Shown: piece by piece, positions 37,130 through 48,099 of the stretch
Position numbering within the stretch: position 1 is the first letter of the stretch
Layout of the letters: each line of letters begins with the position of its first letter
Assembly (NCBI GenBank): GCA_954871525.1
Contig: OX940868.1
Location: 15,910,556-15,974,555 of the forward strand
Reading direction: 5' to 3'
Origin: Parietaria judaica
Lineage: Eukaryota > Streptophyta > Magnoliopsida > Rosales > Urticaceae
Length of the DNA: 64,000 nt
Made by a program: the position numbers and the translations under genes
Notes under the pieces: generated by a model
What the model saw: only the letters and a program-made list of their open reading frames with translations
Database searches by the model: none
Told to the model about the DNA's origin: nothing

Positions 37130-40100
37130 ATGGGTGATCTCCAAGTCATCGGAGGAATCAAGAAACTCAACAACACCAACTACAACACATGGGAAACATG
37201 CATGATGTCCTATTTGCAAGGACACGACCTTTGGGAGGTCGTCGGCGGAAGCGAAACTACGCCACCAGAGGAAGATGCTACGACATCTTGCGCAAATGGA
37301 GAATCAAAGAAGGCAAAGCGATGTTTGCCCTGAAGACCAACATTGAATAAGAGATTTTGGAGCACATTCGAGACGACAAGACGCCCAAAGAAGCATGGGA
37401 GACGTTCGTGACGCTTTTCTCAAAGAAGAACGATGTGAGGCTACAACTCTTGGAGAATGAGCTACTATCAATCTCACAACACGACGCGACGATTGCGTAG
37501 TATTTTCACAAGGTCAAGTCGATATGTCGTGAGATTAGCGATCTCGATCCAAAGTCCGTCATCGGAAAAGCTCGTATGAAGAGAATCATCATCCACGGGC
37601 TGAGATCGGAGTACCAAAGCTTCGTGATTGCTGTACAAGGATGGCCCGTTCAACCATCACTTGTAGAGCTTGAGGATTTACTAGCAAGTCAAGAAGCGAT
37701 GGCTGAGAAAATGGGCGGTTTCACGGTGAAGAATGAAGATGAGAAGCACCTCCTGCTGACGAATGAAGAATGGGTGGCCAAGCAGAAGAAGAATCATGGA
37801 GCTGAGTCTTCTTAAAGCTCGTCGAGTCGTGGTGGGTACGGCGGAGATATCCGAGCACGTGGTAGAGGCCAAGGACGAGGGCGAGGTCGTGACATGCGAG
37901 GTCGCGGCAGTAGGTCACCCCGCCAGGAAGACACCACGGCCCGAAGAGACAAGAGCACGATGAAGTGCTACAATTTTCAGAAGACCATGAACTATGCATC
38001 GGAATGCCGCAGTAGGAAGCACGCCGACAAAGCGAATCTAACAAGATTCCAAGAAGACGAGCAAATGCTGATGTTCGCCCAGTAGGAGATGAACATTGAA
38101 GTGCGGAGAGAGGAGGAGACGAGCGTCGAACGCGAGAGCGATGCTGAGCCCGGGCGAGAACCGGTCAGAATGAAGACCGACCTGGAGGAGCCAGTCGACG
38201 TGAAGTCGATCCTGGAGCCCGAGCTGACGATGGCCGAGAAGAGGCCCAGCCCGGAGAAGATGGCCGAAGAGACGATCATGCTTATCGAGGACAAGGTTAT
38301 TGCGAACCTCCTTGTAGACGGAGAGAAGAATGTCTATACCGACGTTTATTGCGAACCTCCTTGTAGACGGAGCTGACAATGGTGCAAACAACCACATGAC
38401 GGGAGATCGAGCTAAATTTAAAGAGCTCGATGAAAAGATCACAGGGAGCGTGAAGTTTGGCAATGAGTCGATCGTCGAAATCAGAGGCAGATGGTCCATC
38501 CTGTTCCAGTGCAAGAACGCGGACCAGCGCCTGCTGACTTAGGTGTACTACATCCCGAAGCCAAAGCGTAACATCATCCGCCTTAGTCAGATGACGGAAG
38601 TCGGTAACACGATGGTGATGGCTGGATCATACCTGAAGATGTGGAACCAAAGCGGCGCCCTGTTGATGAATGTGAAAAGAACGCCGAATAGCCTGTACAA
38701 GATACTCTTGGAAACGGGCCGACCCGTCCGCTTAATGGCGTCTCTAGCAGACCCAGCTTGGTTGTGGCACGCACGACTTGGGCATGTAAACTTCTACGCG
38801 CTCAAGATGATGGGAGATAAGAAGATGGCATTTGGGGTACTGAAGATTGAACACCCCAACCAGCTCTGCGAATGCTGCATGGTCGCAAAACAGGCAAGAG
38901 TGCCATTTCCCATTAAGTCCAAGTTCCGAGCAGAGAGACCCCTCCAACTGGTTCACGCTGACCTGTGTGGTCCAATCACCCCGGCTACCCGAGCCGGAAA
39001 CAAGTACTTCTTTTTACTTGTTGATGATTACAGCCGTTGGATGTGGGTTTATACGCTCAAGGAGAAGAGTGGAGCCTTTAAAGTCTTCAAGAATTTCAAG
39101 AGGCTCGTGGAGAACCAGTCAAGACATAGACTGAAGACCTTGCGAACCGACCGAGGTGGAGAGTTCACATCACAACAATTTGGAGAGTTCTGTGATGAAG
39201 AGGGAGTCGAACGCCACCTCACTGCACCGTACACGCCCCAGCAAAATGGTGTGGTGGAGAGAAGAAAGTGGACTGTGATGGACACTGCAAGGAGTTTGCT
39301 TAAGAGCATGCAAGTCGCGGCGAGGTTCTGGGGAGAAGCAGTACGACACGCGGTCTACTTGCTGAACTGCTTGCCGACGAAGGCGCTAGGTGAGCGTACC
39401 CCTTACCAAGCATGGAAAGGGAAGAAACCTCATCTGGAGAATTTGGAGGTGTTTGGGTGTACCGCACATGTGAAAATTGTGGGTTCACACCTTAAAAAGC
39501 TCGATGATCGAAGTCAGCCGATGGTGTACCTTGGCGCCGAAAAAGGAAGTAAGGCACACAGGTTTTACGACCCTCAACGCAGCAAGTTGCATGTGAGCAG
39601 AGATACCGTGTTCGAAGAGGAAAAGAAGTGGGACTGGTAAGACGGGAACAGAGAGCATGAACAGAACTCGGTGGAGTTCATACTCGAAGAGGAAGATGCG
39701 GTCGAGCATGAAGAAGGAGAGAGTCCATTCCAGGGGCTAGCAATGCCCAGCTCGACGGAAATTACCAGTTCATCTGGAACCAGCTCACCACCAGACTCGC
39801 CTAACCCAAGATCAGGAATGAGCACCCCGATCCCAATGACAGCTAGTTCGGGATGAACCAACTCGGGAGACTCGTCGATCAAGGACGGACCAAGAGGGTT
39901 CCGTACTTTGTTCGACATCTACAAAAAAGCGCGGGAGCTTGATTTGAGGAGCTCCTGCTAGTTACTGAAGATGAACCAACCAACTACCGCGAGGCAGTCA
40001 CCGAGAAGGAATGGCAAGAACCGATGAAGCAAGATTTGGAGTCCATTGAGAGGAATCAGACATGGGAACTAGTCGACCTTCTAAAAGGTCACAAGTCCAT

Positions 40101-41398
40101 TGGTCCGAAGTGGGTCTACAAGCTCAATAAGGACTCAGAAGGCAAGGTTCTTAAGCACAAGGCCAGATTGGTCGCAAAAGGCTACGTGCAGAAGCAGGGA
40201 GTAGACTTCGAGGAAGTTTTTGCTCCAGTAGCCAGACTCGACACGGTCAGGCTGATCCTAGCCCTCACAGCTCACCGAGGCTGGAAAATCCATCACCTGG
40301 ATGTCAAATCGGCGTTCCTAAATGGTGAAATTGAAGAAGAAGTCTACGTCGCTCAGCCGGAAGGCTTCATTGACAAGACCGCCAACACAATGTGTACAAG
40401 TTGTCAAAAGCTCTTTATGGATTGCGACAAGCACCATGTGCATGGAACACTCGACTCGACAGATGTATGAAGAGTCTTGGTTTCAAGAAGTGTTCCAAGG
40501 AGCAAGCGGTCTACACGAGGAACAATCGAGGCGAGGCCCTCATCGTCGGTGTGTACGTCGACGACCTGATCGTGACTGGATCCAGTACAGGAGGCATAGA
40601 TGGATTCAAGAAGCAGATGATGAAGGAGTTTGAAATGAGGGACCCCGGACTACTCTCATACCACCTCAGCATCGAGGTCGATCAGAAGCAGGAATACGTC
40701 ACGCTAAGGCAGACGGCCTACTCAAAGAAGATTCTGAATGGCGGATTGCAATCAAAGCAAGTATCCGATGGAGGCAAAGTTGAAGCTTCGGAAAGACGCA
40801 GAAGGAACCCTGGTGGATCCCACGGAGTACAGACGTGTCATCGGGTGTCTCAGGTACCTAACCCATACCCGACCGGACATCTCATATGCAGTTGGCATAA
40901 TGAGTCGTCACATGGAGAAGCCTACCGGTTTACACCAGCAGGCTGTGAAGCACATCCTCCGTTACGTTAAGGGAACGACGAGCTTCGATATCCAATACAA
41001 AAAAGGAAATGGAGCTGAAGAACTGTTCGGTTTTACCGACAGTGACTTAGCCGGTGATATTGATGACAGAAAAAGTACCGGAGGGATGACGTTTTATCTC
41101 AACGAGAATTTGATCACCTGGCAGTCTCAGTAGCAGAAAACTCTGGCCCAATCGTCATGTGAGGCCGAGTTCATGGCAGCGATTGTGGCTCAGAAACTCA
41201 TTGAGCGAAGTAACTGGAGCCGAGCAGAAGCCAGTGACTCTCTACGTTGATAACAAGTCCGCGATCGCACTGATGAAAAATCCGGTGTTCCACGGACGCA
41301 ACAAACACATCGACACGCGCTTTCACTTTATTCGCGAAATGTGTCGAAGAGCGAGATATCATGGTGGAGTTTGTCAGCACAAAAAAGCAACGAGCTGA
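37130..41398 (+). pseudogene. Copia gag-pol, broken by many stops and frameshifts
   Basis: Gag starts at ATG 37130 (MGDLQVIGGIKKLNN). It shifts frame near 37283, then has stops TAA 37348 and TAG 37498, with another TAA at 37813. The zinc knuckle (CYNFQKTMNYASEC near 37968) has lost one Cys and the His. The protease motif reads DNGANNHM in place of the usual DSGA type. Stops TAG near 38083 and 38540 follow. Integrase (38543-39640) is the best preserved part, with LCECC of the HHCC finger and the D-D-E residues in HADLCGP, RTDRGGEF and PQQNGVVER. Reverse transcriptase (from about 40024) has the catalytic YVDD near 40554 but shifts frame near 40400 and again near 40740. RNase H (DSDLAGDIDDRKSTGG) ends at TAG 41131. 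A 27-bp segment is duplicated at 38297 and 38346. Confidence 0.92.
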
Positions 41399-41485
41399 TA
41401 TTCTCACTAAGGCTGTAGCGAGAGTCAAATTTGCGGAGATGCGAGAACTGCTCGGCGTAAAGAACCTCGAGCCAAGTCAAGCTTA

Positions 41486-41495
41486 CGGGGGAGAA
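41486..41495 (+). promoter_or_regulatory. Polypurine tract of the Copia element
   Basis: GGGGGAGAA directly abuts the 3' LTR. This is the usual start site for plus-strand DNA synthesis. Confidence 0.85.
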
Positions 41496-41864
41496 TGAAA
41501 CGTAAGCTATGACATATTAAGCTTGCAAGTTGCATTATTTTATTGTAATATTTTAATAGTTACTTTTTCTTGAAGCTCAAGATTATTAGGATAGTGAGGT
41601 AATTTCCTTATTGTGTATTACCTATACATACCACGGGTCTATGGGTTGTAATACTCACTTCAATCTCTCCACCTTCTTTAACCAATCAATCAGATAAGCA
41701 ATTCATTTTTCCTCTCCATAGTGTGTGCCTATAATATGCTTCTTTATTTTATTAAGTCCATCAAATTCCACTAGTGTGAGCATTGAGTGTCGTTTTTGGT
41801 TCTGAGGGTATAAACACTTGCTTCTCTCGATTAAGCGTGAAGTTGATATTAATTAAAATCAACA
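41496..41864 (+). repeat. 3' LTR of the Copia element
   Basis: 369 bp, the same length as the 5' LTR, with about a dozen substitutions by eye and no length change. Confidence 0.92.
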
Positions 41865-42244
41865 CATGTTTTGCTCTCATTGACTTCTTCTTTTTCTTTT
41901 TTTGCTGCTCATTTTGACCATGTGGTGGTTAGATTGGACTATAGTTTAGTTGTTGCATTGTAAACCGTTTTGGTTATTATGTGAGAATTTAATGTTTGTT
42001 GTCAACTATTTGAAGTTCTTATACTCGATATGTTGTCAAACGGGATAAAAACATGATCAAGCCATATGCTGTCATGTTAAACCTTATTGTAGGGAGTGAA
42101 AGGATAAAGTTAATTAAGTATTCAAACTTTTTTACATCATTGAAAATATTTACCACAAAAACGATTGAATAATAAATCATACTTTTGTGACATATAGGTA
42201 CTTTTGTCGCAATAATCGCAGGAGATTTGAGAATGGGAATAATT

Positions 42245-42612
42245 ATTGGGCCGATTTGGCACAACTTAATATTTTATTAAAATGTTTTTTGTTTTAGTTT
42301 AAAAAATAGAGTTTTTTTAACTGACAAGTGTTTGGTAAATTGTTTATAAAACACTTGTTGCTGGTAACAAAAACTAATTTATAGTTTGGTAAAAAATATT
42401 TATTTAGGCTAAAAAGACTAAGAAAGACTAAAACTATATTTTTAATTTTAGAACAAACCAAAAGCTAAGAATTCTAACTTTTGCGATACATGTACGTACA
42501 AAAATCTATAATCGTTTTTTTTTTTTACCAAAAACTTAAAAAACGGTTTAGTTTATTTTAAAAACAAAAATATAGCTAAATAATAAACTGTGCCAAACGC
42601 CCTTATTGTCTG
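42245..42612. mobile_element. Possible hAT-like MITE, about 365 bp
   Basis: The left GGGCCGATTTGGCACAACTT and right AAACTGTGCCAAACGCCC are imperfect inverted repeats. TTATTG occurs on both sides. The core is AT-rich and non-coding. Confidence 0.45.
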
Positions 42613-43015
42613 GGTGGGTGTGACATCTATGCATTTTTACCATGATCATTCTTTGGTAACTAGTCGGTTACCAGCTGTTATTAATTGCGGCTTCTCAATT
42701 GTACGTACTTAGAGAATATTACTCCACAATTCATGTGGACACACACACTGTTCCTTCCTTGCTTGCAAAACATGTACAGATTAATATTCCACAGGAAAGG
42801 GCTCGTTGTCTCTAAGCAAAAGACAAAACTTGCATCATCTATACCAAAAATTCTCCACAATATATATACATATATATATATATACATATATATATATATT
42901 TGTCACATGTGTTTTATATATTGCTTCTGCTTTTCTGAGCTTTGCGTGGGTGCTTAACATTTCTAAGATACGGTTAGCAGTTTGCATTATTGTCAACATT
43001 CAGATAACAAAATAT

Positions 43016-43067
<52 letters not shown>

Positions 43068-43860
43068 GTGTGTGTATTTAATTAAATCTGAAATTTATAC
43101 TCGATTAATTTATTCAATTAGTTTATACTATGGTTAAAAGCAACATATGTATTTAATATTTTTAATCTTTTTACTTACATAAACCTAATACTTATTCTTT
43201 TAGTCAAACTTCTCTTAACGTCCACTATTTTAATTTCGTTTAAAATTCCGTCAACTCTTTTTTATATATTTCACAGAATTTTGGTTTTTTTCATTAGGAC
43301 TTGGCATGAGTTAGTTGTGAAAAAAAAAAACATTCTTCTCATTTTCTAGTATCAAACAGTATATTCATGGCAAGTAAATGATATATCGACAAACCATGGT
43401 ACTTAGGAATTTGATACTCATCCATATATGTAAATAATTAAATAGAACTATTAAACAGTTCTGAAGTGAGCTACACTGGTGCAAATGTAATAGTTTCGAC
43501 TTTCGACTAATCAAGAAACACTATTTTTTTTTTTTTTGAAATAATCAAGAAACACTATTATACGTATTAATAACTCCGACATTCCCACCAAATACTTATT
43601 CAATGTGTAAAATGACAATACGTATATTTAACAGTGATTATATATATATATATATATATCATAAGTCAGAACAGAAGTACTTTTTTGTTGAACTAGTTTA
43701 AAGTCGGAACTGAGCTCTTATTGTACGTACGTACGTACGTATGCATGGTGTGACTGTTTCTGTATACGATAAAAGGTTGTGTAATTTAGGAAACGTTAAA
43801 ATCGGTATGGTTGTCTTGTGTGCTACAACACTGAATGAACAGAGACTATAACTATATATA
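42613..43860. other. Intergenic with AT/CA microsatellites
   Basis: (AT)n and (CA)n runs lie at about 42860-42900 and 43016-43076, an (AT)n run at 43639-43660 and a GTAC repeat at 43725-43741. No gene is supported. Confidence 0.6.
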
Positions 43861-43862
43861 GG

Positions 43863-44290
43863 AATGATTGCGGTAAAAGTACTCTACCTTTGATCAAATG
43901 AAGCAGCAGCAGATCAGTTCAAAGTAATTGTGACAAAAGTGTTAAAAATCAACAATTAAGAGAGAACATATTTTTTTAGATCAATTTTTAGACGGGCATT
44001 GGTCAACTAAAAATCAACAAATAAGAGGAAAACATATATTTAGATCACTTTTTAGACGGGCATTGGTCAATGTGTTAGCATATTGCTATAAAATGATACA
44101 TATTTACTTGTTAATTCAACTATCGAGCATCTTTTCTCATTAGAATTTGACGAAAAAAGTTAAATAAAAAAATATGTCTCCTCATATTTTTTTTACTTAG
44201 GTATTTTTGCCGTTATTTTATCACTTTAAACCCATGTCATTAATGAGTTGATAAAAGTCTAGCAACTTTTGTCACGATTATCCCATATAT
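43863..44290. mobile_element. Foldback element with an internal direct repeat
   Basis: The left end GGAATGATTGCGGTAAAAGT and right end TTTTGTCACGATTATCCC are inverted. A second inverted pair (GACAAAAGTG and GGTATTTTTGCCG) lies inside. A segment of about 60 bp ending TTTTTAGACGGGCATTGGTC is present twice (near 43980 and 44045). It has the same end type as the other GGCAAAAGTACC elements. Confidence 0.5.
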
Positions 44291-46193
44291 ATAGCTATGC
44301 ATGTATATGCGCAGTCCTATATGTATTATTATCTATATAGTGTTATAAGAAGTAAATTAGGGCACAGTCAGTACTTAGTTACTACTCATGGATTAGTGAT
44401 GATCAATGCGGTCCTTTTTGCTGCTTCCTAGACGTCTACTTCTTCATATCTAGATGTCACAACTTCTTTTTAATTAATTATTAATCAACCTTTTAAAATA
44501 ATTGGCATTATTTTGATCGATCCCAATGTGGGACTGAGTCTAGAACATACCTAGGAAAAAAAACCCTATGATGATCGGGCTTCAGATGCAAACATAAACA
44601 AATATCTAGATACTAGATACATAGCATTCCTTGTGCAAATATTGTATTTCTTTTTTTCTTGATGACTCAAATCCAATACACATATGATGGAAATGATGTA
44701 AAATTACGATATTTTTTATTCAAATGTAGTTGGTGTTTTATATGTAAGTTTCTTAAAATCAATAAGGATGAATCGGTCGAATTTGGATCTTCTCTTCTCT
44801 TGTATTGGATCTTGTGTATGTTGGTTCCTAAAAGAATTTTAGCCAGAAGAAAACACAAAGAACAACAAAGAAAGAAATGTTGGGGGAAAAAATTCTCTGA
44901 TTATAATGTCGAACGCAAAAGATAAAATTATGGAGTTACAAAATAAAGTGACTAACACAAGTATTTAAAGGGAGAACATGAACATCCAAACCTTCCTAAT
45001 ATACATCCAATCAAATCTTCTACAATTACTCACGTTTCTTAACAGAATCATGAAACCGAATTGACTCCCAAACTTGCTCCTCAAGTTTGGCACCATCCAT
45101 AAATAACTCCAGTTAACTTCTCGCGTCTGTGCCAAGCAGACCCACTAGGTACGTTGAGCCTTTCTACTCGGGCTCATCTTTGTTGGGGCTCATCCTGCTA
45201 GGGTGTATTGGAACAATCCTACTAGGGTGTGCTGAGCCTTTCTCCTCGGGCTCATTTTCTTGTAGGGGACAGTTCTGGTAGGGGCATTTCTAGTATGGAC
45301 TATTTTTGCTCGGGACCCATTCTGTTAGTTGTTGAGCTAAGACAAGCTTAAATTCAAAGTGTAATTGATTAAATATCGATAAATGGCAATTATCTAACTG
45401 GCTTTACAAAGAGGTATTGAACCTCTCAGCTTATTCTATTGTTTCTTAATTACTGGTTTAGCTATAGTTGATTTTTGAAGTAATTTTTTGTGTGTGTTCT
45501 TTTCTTTCTGTCTTTCTTTCTTATTGCAACTATAGAATCTCTTGGAGACTGTTATCATTGGAACAGAACTAGGACAACACAATAAAGTTGTACATGCACA
45601 ACATGCTACGCGTAGAGACGATGAGTAATGATTGTCTTGATATCAATAAAGTCAATTATCATTCACATGTCGCTATGACACTTCACAGTACACTTGGGCT
45701 TGGGTTTGTGTACGTAGGGTTTTTATATAACTAATTAAAGAGTCCTCATAATTAAATGTAACGGTGGTAAAAGTCGAGAAAAGAAAACCTATATATACAT
45801 ATCTAGTCATTTAATTCTGCGCTCTATCGATAGGAGAAAAGGAAGTTAATTGCCAAGGAGCTACTAGTATTTAAGTCGCGAAATTTAATACAAACTAATT
45901 AATGTTTTACGGTTTTAGCATTTTAATTTTTATCTTTTTTTTTTATTTTTGCTTCTATAGAATCTTGATCAAGAAGTAGACGCGACCAGCGAAATGTTAT
46001 GAATCTGTTTGCACTGTGTATACCACAATTTTTAATATTGAGAGAGTTAAGTCCACAGGGAAATAAATTTCTGATATAAATAGTCAATAAGGACTATATT
46101 AACCGGACGAGTAGTATTTGAAGTTGTGTCATTAAAATACGTGATTATAGAGCCTTAGAATATAAAAAGGAAAAAAGAAAAACGTCACTCTCC

Positions 46194-46230
<37 letters not shown>

Positions 46231-46396
46231 GAAATGTTTATTTTAAGGAAATATTCGGTGGATTAGACAATGCCTAACATATAAAACCCTTAAGTCAAAA
46301 AGTTTGGATTTAGCGACTATAGTTTGTAGGTCCACCACGTTGTGTAGGTACACTTCTTATTTGTGCGGCTTGTTGTGTCCTATATGCCAGAGTCTC

Positions 46397-46443
<47 letters not shown>

Positions 46444-47740
46444 GTGCAAGTGAATAGAATAGTCAATACCATTTTAAACTTGATACACATAGTAGACACT
46501 AGACAGACATTATATAAGTAGATATTTCCAAATTCATCGAAACTAGTTTCAAATAAATTATTACAATTTGACTTAAAAAAAAAAAAACTCCTATGTAGAT
46601 ATAAAAATCAATTATATCAAACCCCTAAAGTTCAAGTTTGGACTATTTGCAGATTAAAAATCAATAAAATTTTGTAGGGTAGATCTCTAATATCTTCAAT
46701 TAAACATTTGTTTAATTTGATTGATTGTTTTTTAATTCTTTTACCAACAAACTCATTTTTTTTTCATATGTGGCATGCAGATTGTAAGGTTATTAAAATG
46801 AAGAGATGATCTGCTTCAATTTTCTATTGATGACATTATATAATATTAATAATAAAAAAGTAATTACAATAGAGGAAAAAATATGAGTAACTGGGTAAGA
46901 GCTAGCATAAATCTGTTCCTCACATTCAAATTAGAATATCAGAGGATAAAATATTATGCTTCATTTAGAATAATTTCATACTTTGTCGTCGCTAACTCGC
47001 TATAGCTCGGAATATTTGAAACCCGCAACTTAAACCATATATTGCGATGACACGTTTTTCCCGCTATAGGTTAACTATATATAAATTTTAATCAAATCAA
47101 ATTATATTATATATATGTCATTTAATCCTTATAACCGTAAAGGCTTTCTTTAGTCACCTGAAGCAGCCTCGGTATATTATTGAATTTGTCTCGTTTATGG
47201 AAAAGTAATCACTTTTAAAAAAGAGAATATTGATGTAACATCTTCCTTCAATCTTGTACCACTAAAAATAGGAGATCCTCAGTTGATGTTAGCTTAAACC
47301 AAAGAAAGAGAAAAGTTTCAAGCTATAGTTTCCAATCATCACTGTTTTCTTACACTTGGTACAAAGAAAACAGTAATACATAACAAGCAACTCTTGTAGT
47401 TTACTTTGTGAAACTTCATAAGAATATGTGCATATATATGAAATATGTTCCATCATCATATTAGGATAATCCGGCAAAAGATCTAAGCTTTGACTAATTG
47501 AGACGGTATGAGTTCAAAGTAAAAAATTATTGAAAAAGTACTCAAAGTCAACTCATGTGAGCGACACATTTTTTTGTCAAATTTTTCAATCGAATTCAAA
47601 TGAAAGAAGATTTTCGTAGCTGGATGAGCACATAAATGTATATCTTAGGTATGATATTTCTACAAATATCTCATTGTATATTATATTTCGACAAATATAA
47701 GAGCTTGGACGTTTTCTATATGCTCTTTAATTTTGTGTCA
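44291..47740. other. Intergenic, mostly AT-rich, one GC-richer repeat block
   Basis: The block at about 45120-45330 carries imperfect tandem copies of GAGCCTTTCTCCTCGGGCTC and of CCTGCTAGGGTGT/CCTACTAGGGTGT. Its origin is unknown. (AT)n runs lie at 46198-46228 and 46407-46440. No gene is supported. Confidence 0.5.
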
Positions 47741-47745
47741 ATGGC

Positions 47746-48099
47746 ATGAGCTGCCATTCATGTAAATATGGTAAATATGATTTGAATTACAAGATACGAA
47801 GAAAACAAATTGAATGTTATATCCAAGTTAAAATACAAAGCAAATGTCAAAGTTCAAACTTAGCGTGGTCATTTTGTAGCATTTATAAACCTGTCTTCGA
47901 AAGGGTAATCACAGAAAACAAACAAACGGATTGCGAAACGGTTGCTATATATTCTGAAGTTGTTATCATAAAAATGAGCGAATACATGCTGGAAGAGTCT
48001 CAACCTCGAACTATTTTGACTCGACTGTCCTATTTGCGTGTACAACATAATGAATCGAAGCTATTGACAATAGCTACGAGCTGTAAAGAAACTACTTGA
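47746..48099 (+). CDS. Hypothetical open frame, 117 codons, unknown
   Basis: An ATG-to-TGA frame in an AT-rich area. The product (MSCHSCKYGKYDLNY...) has an early Cys-x-x-Cys but no family I recognise, no membrane segment, and no neighbour that explains it. It is long for chance in this base composition but could still be random or a worn transposon fragment. I include it only as a candidate. Confidence 0.2.
   Translation: MSCHSCKYGKYDLNYKIRRKQIECYIQVKIQSKCQSSNLAWSFCSIYKPVFERVITENKQTDCETVAIYSEVVIIKMSEYMLEESQPRTILTRLSYLRVQHNESKLLTIATSCKETT

Larger units (their letters stand above)
36596..41869 (+). mobile_element. Copia LTR retrotransposon, complete in outline but defunct
   Basis: Two 369-bp LTRs (36601-36969 and 41496-41864) begin TGAAACGTAAGC and end CAACA. 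The element is bounded by the 5-bp duplication CATGT (36596-36600 and 41865-41869). The primer site and polypurine tract are in place. The internal order gag, protease, integrase, reverse transcriptase, RNase H is that of Copia. By eye the LTRs differ at about a dozen of 369 positions, so the insertion is not recent. The coding region carries many stops and frameshifts. Confidence 0.93.
36431..42215. mobile_element. Probable foldback element split by the Copia insertion
   Basis: TTTGCGGTAAAAATACCCC lies about 160 bp left of the Copia LTR. The inverted counterpart GGTACTTTTGTCGCAATAAT lies about 330 bp right of the other LTR. The spacing and orientation fit one GGCAAAAGTACCC-type foldback cut in two by the retrotransposon. 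The arms are diverged, so this is tentative. Confidence 0.4.

Noticed and set aside
37721..39918. Minus-strand frames inside the Copia element
   Set aside because: They are antisense shadows of gag-pol.
44400..44425. GATCAATGCGGTCCTTTTTG resembles a miR393 target site
   Set aside because: Several mismatches to the perfect complement, no F-box gene around it, and no matching star arm nearby for a precursor. Probably chance.
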